A stretch of 64,000 nucleotides of DNA from an uncultured bacterium (GTDB lineage: Bacteria; Cyanobacteriota; Vampirovibrionia; Gastranaerophilales; Gastranaerophilaceae). The first letter of the stretch is position 1. Each line of letters opens with the position of its first letter. The stretch lies in assembly GCA_948964545.1 (NCBI GenBank), contig CAREDV010000002.1, positions 153,983 through 217,982 on the forward strand, written 5' to 3'. The notes beneath the pieces are model-generated. The model was not told where the DNA came from. It made no database searches and saw nothing but the letters and a program-made list of their open reading frames with translations. The position numbers and the translations under genes are program-made. Of this stretch, positions 35,425 through 42,659 are shown piece by piece.

Positions 35425-36356
35425 TGGAGCAATTGAATTTTGATACAGTAATTTTAGGCGGCGGCCCAGCAGGGCTTTCAGCAGCAATATATGCAGGTAG
35501 AGGCGCAGTTTCAACTGCTATTGTGGATTTAAACATGCTTGGCGGACAGCCGTCAAATTATTTGGAATTGGAAAATTATCCTGGTTTTTCACTTGTCGGC
35601 GGGTACGATTTAATGGAAAAATTTGAAGAGCATGCTGATAAATTCGGAGTTCAAAAATATCCGATGCAAGAAATTCAAAGTATTGATTTAAAATCAAAAA
35701 CAATTGTTACTAATGAATATGAATTTAAGGCAAAAACTATCATTATTGCAACAGGTGCTCAAGCCATGAAACTTGGTGTTCCAGGTGAAAAAGAGTTTGT
35801 AGGACGCGGTGTGAGTTATTGTGCGGTATGTGACGGAGCTTTTTACAGAAATAAAGTTGTTGCGGTTGTCGGCGGCGGAAATTCTGCGGTTGAAGAAGCA
35901 ATGTATTTGACTAAATTTGCCGATAAGGTTTATGTAATACATAGACGTAACGAATTAAGAGCTGATAAAATTGTTCAGGAACGTGCTTTTAAAAATGAAA
36001 AAATCGAATTTATCTGGGACAGTGTTGTAAAAGAAATTAAGGGGGATAACCTTGTAAATACTGCGGTTTTGGAAAATGTTAAAACAAAAGAAATTTCTAA
36101 TCTGCCTGTAAATGGAGTTTTCCCTTATATTGGAATTACACCGAATGTTGAAAACTTTTCGGGACAATTGGAACAGGATGCTTCAGGGTTTATTATAACA
36201 GATGAAGCAATGGAAACTTCTGTTGAGGGTGTGTTTGCAGTAGGCGATGTTAGAAAAACACCTTTAAGACAGGTGATTACAGCTGCATCAGACGGTGCAG
36301 TGGGTGCTGTTTTTGCTGTTAAATATATAGAAATTCATAAAGAAGTTGCAGTATAG
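35424..36356 (+). CDS. trxB: thioredoxin reductase
   Basis: 310 aa. FAD site VILGGGPAGLSAAIYAGRG at residues 9-27, redox motif CAVCDGAFY with C133 and C136, NADPH site VVGGGNSAVEEAMYL, and the C-terminal FAD block VFAVGDVRKTPLRQVITAASDGA. It reduces thioredoxin with NADPH. Its ATG overlaps the stop of the exported 162-aa gene by one base. No trxA is adjacent. Confidence 0.94.
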   Translation: MEQLNFDTVILGGGPAGLSAAIYAGRGAVSTAIVDLNMLGGQPSNYLELENYPGFSLVGGYDLMEKFEEHADKFGVQKYPMQEIQSIDLKSKTIVTNEYEFKAKTIIIATGAQAMKLGVPGEKEFVGRGVSYCAVCDGAFYRNKVVAVVGGGNSAVEEAMYLTKFADKVYVIHRRNELRADKIVQERAFKNEKIEFIWDSVVKEIKGDNLVNTAVLENVKTKEISNLPVNGVFPYIGITPNVENFSGQLEQDASGFIITDEAMETSVEGVFAVGDVRKTPLRQVITAASDGAVGAVFAVKYIEIHKEVAV

Positions 36357-36452
36357 TTTGTAACACCAATATAAATAAAAAGCGCAACTTACAAAATAAG
36401 TAAAATATTTGCAATGCAAAATAATAGCGGTATTTAAATAACTGTTCTTGTG

Positions 36453-36471
36453 TGGCTACGTGCGTAGCACA
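36453..36471. repeat. 19-nt palindromic dispersed repeat, copy 2
   Basis: TGGCTACGTGCGTAGCACA, the exact reverse complement of 19773-19791, with the same GCTACG/CGTAGC hairpin. Confidence 0.6.
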
Positions 36472-36537
36472 CTGCCCTCGCATTAAACGGTACTGTTCGC
36501 AATCAAAGCGAAAAACGCGGTTTCTGCTTATGATTGC

Positions 36538-36675
36538 TTAAATGTCGAAATACTTTGTATTTCTCCTGCCTCTGCTTGCACAAAAAAAAAGTTGCCTTTT
36601 GTAGGCAACATTAAATAAACACGAGGATATTAAGAGAGAGAGTATAAATAAAACCTTTTTCTTTAATCTTTTCAT
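36538..36675 (-). CDS. possible small lipoprotein-like ORF, doubtful
   Basis: 45 codons from ATG 36675. The N-terminus MKRLKKKVLFILSLLISSC looks like a lipoprotein signal peptide with Cys at residue 19. The strong terminator at 36582-36609 lies inside the frame, so most transcripts would lack the last third. It may be a truncated gene or an accidental frame in a small RNA. No clear Shine-Dalgarno beyond AGG directly before the ATG. Confidence 0.25.
   Translation of the reverse strand: MKRLKKKVLFILSLLISSCLFNVAYKRQLFFCASRGRRNTKYFDI
36582..36609 (-). terminator. minus-strand terminator
   Basis: GTTGCC-TACAAAA-GGCAAC followed by a run of nine T on the minus strand; a perfect intrinsic terminator. 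Confidence 0.75.
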
Positions 36676-36758
36676 CCTGACACTTTGCAGAACTTTCGAT
36701 TATATTGTTAATATCCAATTAATATTTAGAAATTTTTTCGTTTCTTTTTGAGATTTCC
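36582..36758 (-). ncRNA. candidate small RNA with own promoter and terminator
   Basis: The GCAATT-N17-TTTATATAA element at 36766-36797 predicts a minus-strand start near 36759. The hairpin GTTGCC/GGCAAC followed by nine T (minus strand) ends the unit about 175 bases later. No other gene on this strand could use either signal. Confidence 0.4.
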
Positions 36759-36765
36759 CTTACTC

Positions 36766-36797
36766 TTATATAAAGTATTTTTGTTTTTGTAAATTGC
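36766..36797 (-). promoter_or_regulatory. GCAATT-N17-TTTATATAA promoter-like element
   Basis: Minus strand: GCAATT (36797-36792), exactly 17 bases, TTTATATAA (36774-36766). Third of four copies in the window. It points into the candidate small RNA. Confidence 0.55.
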
Positions 36798-36832
36798 TTT
36801 TTTTGATTTTAAATATTACAAACTTGTTACAT

Positions 36833-36861
36833 TTGTCAGATTTTTATAAAAATGGTATAAT
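36833..36861 (+). promoter_or_regulatory. sigma70-type promoter of pilT
   Basis: TTGTCA (36833-36838), 17-base spacer, TATAAT (36856-36861). The ATG of pilT follows at 36879 after GAGGAG. It is divergent from the GCAATT element 36 bases away. Confidence 0.75.
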
Positions 36862-36878
36862 TTTCCTAGAGGAGAGCT

Positions 36879-37976
36879 ATGGAAAATACATTTGATATTG
36901 AGTCTTTTTTGAGAAAAGCTGTTGCAATAGGCGCTTCTGACGTACATTTACAGGCTAACGAACATCCTGTTGTCAGAATTGACGGTAAAATTACAAAGGT
37001 TAACATGCCAATTTTAACTGAAGATGATTTGGTTAAAATTTACGAAACTTTGCTTCCAAACCATTTCATGGAAAAGTTTCAGGATGCATTTGATTTGGAT
37101 TTTGCTTATGAAATTAAGGGTTGTTCGCGTTTTAGGGTTAATTTGAGCAGACAACTTGGTAAATGTGCACTTGTTATCAGAACTATTCCTTACAATATTA
37201 AAAAGATTACAAGTTTATGTCTTCCAGAATCAATTGAACAATTTGCTTCATTAAATAATGGTTTAGTCTTGATTACAGGCCCTACAGGTTCGGGTAAATC
37301 TACGACAATTGCCTCTTTAATTGACTATGTTAATACAAATTATCCAAAACATATTATTACAATCGAAGATCCTGTCGAATTTATATTTACAAATAAAAAA
37401 TCTATAGTATCTCAAAGACAGGTTCAGATTGATACGGCAAGTTTTCCTGACGGGATTAAATATGCATTAAGACAAGATCCTGACGTTATTTTTATCGGTG
37501 AAATCAGAGATAGAGAAACTGTTACGGCTGCATTGAAGGCTGCCGAAACTGGCCACCTTGTGTTTGCAACAATTCACACCAACGATGCTATTCAAACTGT
37601 TAACAGAATTGTAAATATGTATGAGCCGTCTGATAGAGATTTTGTAAGACAGCAGCTGGCAGCGGTTTTGAGAGGTACTGTTTCTCAAAAACTTGTTCCG
37701 CTCACAACATCTTCAGGACGTCGTGCAGCATGCGAGGTGCTTGTTGTAACTCCGACTGTTAAAGATTTTATTGAAAAAGATAAGCTGGAAGATATTTATG
37801 AACTCGTTAAAAAAGGTTCATTTAACAATATGATTACTATGAATTCTTCCTTGTACAGCCTTTATGAACAGGGATTAATAACAGAAGAAACCGCTATGGT
37901 ATATTCAGATAATAAAAACGAACTTCAGCAGATGTTCAGAGGGGTGTTCCACGGGACTTTCGGCGGTAATGTATGA
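36879..37976 (+). CDS. pilT: type IV pilus twitching motility ATPase PilT
   Basis: 365 aa. SDVHLQANEHPVVRIDG N-terminal region, Walker A TGPTGSGKST near residue 133, Asp box TIEDPVEF, Walker B DPDVIFIGEIRD near 198 and His box TGHLVFATIHTNDA near 223. PilT hexamers power pilus retraction. Length and the absence of a PilB-type N-terminal domain indicate PilT. It overlaps recO by four bases. With pilC and pilD in this window it supports a working type IV pilus. Confidence 0.93.
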   Translation: MENTFDIESFLRKAVAIGASDVHLQANEHPVVRIDGKITKVNMPILTEDDLVKIYETLLPNHFMEKFQDAFDLDFAYEIKGCSRFRVNLSRQLGKCALVIRTIPYNIKKITSLCLPESIEQFASLNNGLVLITGPTGSGKSTTIASLIDYVNTNYPKHIITIEDPVEFIFTNKKSIVSQRQVQIDTASFPDGIKYALRQDPDVIFIGEIRDRETVTAALKAAETGHLVFATIHTNDAIQTVNRIVNMYEPSDRDFVRQQLAAVLRGTVSQKLVPLTTSSGRRAACEVLVVTPTVKDFIEKDKLEDIYELVKKGSFNNMITMNSSLYSLYEQGLITEETAMVYSDNKNELQQMFRGVFHGTFGGNV

Positions 37977-38734
37977 ACAATTTTGTAACTGATGCGATAA
38001 ATTTGAAAGCCTATAATTTGAGTGAAGCTGATAAAATTATTGTTATGTATTCTAAAGAAAAAGGGCTTATTCGAGGGGTTGCTAAAGGGGTTAAGAAACC
38101 CAAAAGCAAGCTCGGTGCGAGAATGGATTTGCTTGTTGCCAATAAATTAATGCTTTATAAGGGCAAAAATTTGGATAGAATTTGTCAGGCAGAAGCTTTG
38201 AATACTTTTCATAAAACTCGTCAGAATATGGATAAAATTTTTTATTCAATGTATGTTACAGAGGTTGTTAATAATTTTGGCGTTGAGGATGACCCGTGTT
38301 CTAAAGAGATTTATGAGATTTTGTATAAGGCTCTTGATAAAATCTCAAACGCTTCCGATACTGTAGAAATTTTGCTTTCTGTTATTAAGTTTCAGATGAA
38401 AATGATGCAGATTTCGGGATTTGGAATTGAACTTGATTGTTGTCTTTGCTGCGGAGAGCAGATAAAAGATGAAAATATGTATTTTTCACCGCAGATGGGT
38501 GGAATTATTTGTTCCGAGTGTAATGAAACATTTAAATTAAAAACAGTTCTTCATCATAAATTGAGAGATTTTTTAAATGCCTGCCTGCAATATGATTTTG
38601 ATTATGTGTCAGAGTATGATAAGAAAGCAAACGAGAAAGTCTGTCAGGTGTGTTTTGAACTATTAAAAGAATATATCAATATACATTCTTCCAAAAAATT
38701 TAATTCTACAGATATTTTGCAGGAAATCAGATAA
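37973..38734 (+). CDS. recO: DNA repair protein RecO
   Basis: 253 aa. OB-fold N-terminus (DAINLKAYNLSEADKIIVMYSKEKGLIRGVAKGVKK), helical core, and a Cys4 zinc module CCLCCGEQ ... GGIICSEC near residues 157-185. RecO loads RecA on SSB-coated DNA with RecR. Its ATG lies in the last codons of pilT (ATGA overlap), so the two are cotranscribed. Confidence 0.92.
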   Translation: MNNFVTDAINLKAYNLSEADKIIVMYSKEKGLIRGVAKGVKKPKSKLGARMDLLVANKLMLYKGKNLDRICQAEALNTFHKTRQNMDKIFYSMYVTEVVNNFGVEDDPCSKEIYEILYKALDKISNASDTVEILLSVIKFQMKMMQISGFGIELDCCLCCGEQIKDENMYFSPQMGGIICSECNETFKLKTVLHHKLRDFLNACLQYDFDYVSEYDKKANEKVCQVCFELLKEYINIHSSKKFNSTDILQEIR

Positions 38735-38752
38735 CTATCATGATTAATCTTC

Positions 38753-39462
38753 TTATTTTTTTTGTGCTGCCTCTTTGCAGCTTCTTGCTTTATTCCAGCC
38801 GATTTTATCGGGGCAATGAAGATAATCCAAGTTTTCGTTATACAGTACCCAGGCTGTGCAGTGAAAATGATTGCTTTTGCAGTTTCTGTCATCTGTTTCT
38901 GTCATATTTGCACCTACTGGCACAATTTTATCTCTGTATACAGTAAATCCAAAATTTTGATGTATAGGAGTCCGCCTGTCAGTTGTTTCTAAAAATACAT
39001 GTATTCCGCCGCAGGCTTTCTTGTTAGAAGTACAAGTTGTCGGATAAAAATTATTAGGTAAGCTTATATGTGTTCCATCAGTAAGCCTGTATGTCTGAGA
39101 TTGCCAAATGTATTTTTTGTCACCTTTGTAATAAGCTAAAATGGTTTCCGTAAATTTTTTGTTGTTTTCAATAGTTGCGGCAGTATCGCCACCATCAACT
39201 AAAGGTTCTCTGTCAATCAATCCCCAAGTGTCTACAGTACCGTTTTCGGCAACTGCCATTGCAAATGCCTGAGAATAAGAACTGTAAAACTTTTTAAGTT
39301 TATTGACAATAACTTTTTCCCTGTATCTTTCAACAAACATAGGGACAGTAAGAGCAGCAACAATACCGATAATTCCTAAAGTAATAAGAATTTCTGCTAA
39401 GGTAAACCCAGGAAAGTTCTTAAAATTCTGTCGGGGGGGGGGCATTTTTTGAAATTTAACAT
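38753..39462 (-). CDS. prepilin-like protein, out of frame at a C10/G10 tract
   Basis: ATG 39462 follows GGAGGTAACT and is 10 bases beyond the stop of the GH13 gene, so it is the natural start. Its frame reads 7 codons into a run of ten C (coding strand) and ends after about 20 codons. The pilin body is in another frame: GFTLAEILITLGIIGIVAALTVP, one TM helix and a globular domain with two Cys pairs. A tract of 11 (or 8) restores a 236-aa prepilin. An ATG directly before the C run (39445) is in frame now but lacks a close ribosome-binding site. Present state: probably off or weak. Confidence 0.75.
39433..39442 (+). repeat. poly-G tract (10 G on plus strand)
   Basis: TTCTGTC-G10-CATT. The flank AAAATTCTGTC is identical to that of the tract at 50167-50175 although the two genes run in opposite directions. 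Confidence 0.85.
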
Positions 39463-39472
39463 AGTTACCTCC

Positions 39473-41740
39473 TTATGCTCTTTTTAGTTCGTATACTCTA
39501 AATTCACTTGGTTCAAGTTTATCGAAATGAAGTGTTGATGTTTCTGTATCAAATGGTACTGATACAAATTCGTCTGAGTCAATATAATATTCTTTTATTA
39601 TCGTAAAATCTGATGGAAGATTAATTGTTTTGTCATAAACAGGTGATCCATGCATGATTTCTGAGTAACTGTTATTATTTTCATCAACCATTGTTACACG
39701 CTCTGTTGTGTATTTGGAATTTGATACTACAAGAAAAGATTTTCTGTCAGGAACTTTAGAAATCATCCATACTGCAAACCCATCATCATCTTGAATTATA
39801 ATTTGTGCTTCTCCATCAGATATAATCGGGTTATTTTTCACAAATATATCAATTGCGTTAAATTTTTTGTAAAAATCATAGTTTTTTTCTCTGGGCATAG
39901 AAATTTCTTCACCTATGACACATTCAATTCCCTGCTGTGTAAAGCTTTCATCTCCATCAACATATAGCATCGGACGCTGTGCAAATTTTCCGCCAGGTAA
40001 AAACTTATACTTAAACCATTTATACAAAGCTCCAGTTTCGCTTAATTGTCCAGGGTATTGATTAATACAGCGGAATTCTCCGTCCTGATTGTTATAAGTT
40101 TTCAGGATGGAAAGTTTTTCACCCTTTTTAAAGTTTACGTTATAGTTATAAAGATGCTGATTGTCTTCCATAATCTTTTCGGGAGTTTTTTCACACTGAG
40201 ATACAATATCGTTACCCCACAGTAGGTCAAAACTCATTCCTTTATGATATTCTTTTAAGAAATCATCCCACAGCATATATTCTGCAAGTGTGGCAAAATA
40301 TGGAATTTTATTTTTTAATGTTTTATTTAATTTATTTAACACAACGCGTGGTGCTCTGTAGCTTATGGGTTTTCCATGATCTTCCGAAACTTTATCAACA
40401 ATGTGGTCAATATGGTCAACTCTAAATCCGTCAAAGTTATATTCTTTCTGCAATTCGGCCATATAATTTACAAAATAATCTATAACTAATTTATTGTATG
40501 TTCCGTTTTCCAAATAACAGAAATAATATGGTGTCTGACAATCAAGGTTTGCAAAACTTGTTACATCCTCGCCTTTGTAGTCATAATGTTTGAATGTAGG
40601 ATATCCTCCGCATTCACTCATTTTGTCGTAAATTGGAATTCCTGCAGAACACCAAGCTCCGCCTGGTGCAGGCCAGAGACCTTCTTTTATAAGCTCCTGA
40701 ATTGTGTCAATTTGTTTTGTAATATCATTTTCTGTAAGTTTCTGGTTATTTTTGAATTCATGAACTTTTGCAATAACAGCTTTTGCGCGTTTGTGAAGTT
40801 TTTCCTGATTAGCTTTTTTAAGCATTGCATTTGAGAGTTCTTTTTTTGCTTCGTTCATTAGGCTGTCAAAAGTGTCATAGATATTTTTAAAGTGACTGCT
40901 TAATTCGCCAGAGCAACCATCTTTATAAATATTTTTTACAAGTTCAATATCTTCATCATCAAATGCTTCAGGCATGTTTTTGGCAATTTTGTCAATATTT
41001 TTATCTAGTTCGGAATTTAATAAATTTATATCATACCATCTTGCAATTTCAGGTTTAGCAAGAACAGCTTTTGAAAATCTGCCTGTCTGCGGAAGAATAT
41101 CATAGATTACTGGGTGTCCCGCAAGCTGTGATAGCATAATAAAGGTTTTGACCTGTTCTTTGGCATCCATTCCTGTAATTTGTTGGATTTTTTCATCAAA
41201 AAGTTCTTCACTTATATCCGAACTTTTTGGCAGGTATGCACATCCGAATTCTCTCGGGTGAAATGGAATTAAGTATATTGTTGTGTTATAAATATTGTTT
41301 TCAAGATTACCTGTAGGCAGGATTAATAATTGTCGAAGCCAGTCGATGAATTTGCCTGCTTCTTTTGTCTTGTTTCCATCGCCGAGTCCAGCAAGGTTAA
41401 TAAGTTTGATATCATGTCCTTCTTTTTGAATCCAGGACGCATTTTTAGCGTTGTTTCTTGCAAGAATACTTATCTTATTGTTTGCAAATGAAAATTTGCC
41501 GTCTGTAAAGACTTGATTGTTTTTCCATTTAATTTCAAGACCGAAAAGAATTTCCTCGGGATTAAGTTCTTCAAGCGCTTTAATATAAGGGTATGGAAGA
41601 TAACCATATTTAGTTATCAGTTTTGCAAGTTCTTCTTTGCGTTCAGAACTTACTTCAGGGTATGAATTTTTTAAATTGGTGTATATTTCATTAAGTCTGA
41701 TATCTTTTGCAGGTTCGGTTTTTTTTGAAAACAATCCCAT
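39473..41740 (-). CDS. divergent GH13-type alpha-amylase family protein
   Basis: 755 aa. The (beta/alpha)8 core is recognisable by FDGFRVDHIDHI near residues 435-446 (nucleophile Asp in the GFRxD motif), TLAEYMLWDDF near 483 (acid/base Glu) and a possible third element, YNNQDGEFR. The first 330 residues are unusual, with a long helical stretch (RAKAVIAKVHEFKNNQ). The C-terminal 100 residues form the usual beta sandwich. No signal peptide: a cytosolic glucan- or sucrose-acting enzyme is likely; specificity unknown. The prepilin gene follows after 10 bases. Confidence 0.75.
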   Translation of the reverse strand: MGLFSKKTEPAKDIRLNEIYTNLKNSYPEVSSERKEELAKLITKYGYLPYPYIKALEELNPEEILFGLEIKWKNNQVFTDGKFSFANNKISILARNNAKNASWIQKEGHDIKLINLAGLGDGNKTKEAGKFIDWLRQLLILPTGNLENNIYNTTIYLIPFHPREFGCAYLPKSSDISEELFDEKIQQITGMDAKEQVKTFIMLSQLAGHPVIYDILPQTGRFSKAVLAKPEIARWYDINLLNSELDKNIDKIAKNMPEAFDDEDIELVKNIYKDGCSGELSSHFKNIYDTFDSLMNEAKKELSNAMLKKANQEKLHKRAKAVIAKVHEFKNNQKLTENDITKQIDTIQELIKEGLWPAPGGAWCSAGIPIYDKMSECGGYPTFKHYDYKGEDVTSFANLDCQTPYYFCYLENGTYNKLVIDYFVNYMAELQKEYNFDGFRVDHIDHIVDKVSEDHGKPISYRAPRVVLNKLNKTLKNKIPYFATLAEYMLWDDFLKEYHKGMSFDLLWGNDIVSQCEKTPEKIMEDNQHLYNYNVNFKKGEKLSILKTYNNQDGEFRCINQYPGQLSETGALYKWFKYKFLPGGKFAQRPMLYVDGDESFTQQGIECVIGEEISMPREKNYDFYKKFNAIDIFVKNNPIISDGEAQIIIQDDDGFAVWMISKVPDRKSFLVVSNSKYTTERVTMVDENNNSYSEIMHGSPVYDKTINLPSDFTIIKEYYIDSDEFVSVPFDTETSTLHFDKLEPSEFRVYELKRA

Positions 41741-41861
41741 GTCTTAATCCCTCTTTCTTATCAAGATTATATCATAAAGATATGTGTTTGAATAAATTGC
41801 CTTGTTGGCTAATAGATTATTAGTCTTTATATTATTTAATTAACTTAAGAAAGGGGCAATT

Positions 41862-42539
41862 ATGGTAAATACAGAAGTAAAACCTATTAGTGTAATTATT
41901 ATTGAGGATTTTAAATTGACGCGTGTAGGCTTGAGATGTGCATTAAATGCCAATGAAGACATAGATGTTGTTGCAGAAGCCGAAGACGCGCTTGAAGGAT
42001 TAAAGTATATCGAAAGATATAAACCAGATGTAGTTCTTATGGACTTAGGTCTGCCTGGCATGAATGGTATTGAAGCAATGGTTAAATGTAAAGAATTTAA
42101 TTTTGATACTAAAATTATAGCTTTGACGTCTCATGATAGATCTGAAGAAGTTATTTCTGCATTAAGCTCAGGTGCAAGTGCATATTGTATGAAAGACATT
42201 GATCCTGGTAAACTAGCAGATGTTGTAAGAGATGTATCAAAAGGAGTTTGCTGGCTTGATCCTGTTGTAGCTCAAATGACATTGAATGCATTACCAAAAA
42301 TTGATAATATAGGTATTTTGCCAGGTAAATCAAATCTTGACGGCCGAGTTCCGTTAACAGAAAGAGAGTTTGAAGTTTTAAAACACCTTGTTTCGGGAAA
42401 AAGTAATACCGAAATTGCAAAAGAACTGATTGTAAGTGTGCACACTGCGAAAGCCCATGTGTGTTCAATTTTGCAAAAGATGTGCGTAAATGACCGCGTT
42501 CAAGCCGCAGTTAAAGCCGTAAAAGAAGGTATAGTTTAA
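41862..42539 (+). CDS. orphan NarL/FixJ-type response regulator
   Basis: 225 aa. Receiver domain with acidic pocket VIIIEDFKLT, phospho-acceptor D61 in VVLMDLGLPGMNG, and ALTSHDRSEEV with the conserved Thr/Ser and a Lys at CMKDID. The LuxR-type HTH follows (PLTEREFEVLKHLVSGKSNTEIA, VSVHTAKAHVCSILQKM). It controls transcription on phosphorylation. No sensor kinase gene is adjacent. Confidence 0.92.
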   Translation: MVNTEVKPISVIIIEDFKLTRVGLRCALNANEDIDVVAEAEDALEGLKYIERYKPDVVLMDLGLPGMNGIEAMVKCKEFNFDTKIIALTSHDRSEEVISALSSGASAYCMKDIDPGKLADVVRDVSKGVCWLDPVVAQMTLNALPKIDNIGILPGKSNLDGRVPLTEREFEVLKHLVSGKSNTEIAKELIVSVHTAKAHVCSILQKMCVNDRVQAAVKAVKEGIV

Positions 42540-42562
42540 AAGCTCCCTAAAGGAGCTTTTTT
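42538..42562 (+). terminator. terminator after the response regulator
   Basis: AAAGCTCC/GGAGCTTTTTT hairpin with a short loop. Confidence 0.8.
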
Positions 42563-42597
42563 ACTCCTTATTTTGGTTGATATATGACATTTGCTAC

Positions 42598-42626
42598 TTG
42601 AAAGTTTTTTGTTTTTTATGTAAAAT
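42598..42626 (+). promoter_or_regulatory. sigma70-type promoter of clpC
   Basis: TTGAAA (42598-42603), 17-base spacer, TAAAAT (42621-42626). No CtsR or CIRCE-type operator is seen around it. Confidence 0.6.
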
Positions 42627-42659
42627 ATATATATATTGAGAGAGATAGGAGTAAAATAA

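Larger units (their letters stand above)
36357..36878. other. intergenic region between trxB and pilT
   Basis: 522 bases with no large gene. Contents: a 19-nt palindromic repeat (36453-36471), a minus-strand candidate RNA with promoter and terminator (36582-36797), and the pilT promoter (36833-36861). Bases 36475-36580 are GC-richer than the surroundings and show nothing I can name. Confidence 0.6.
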
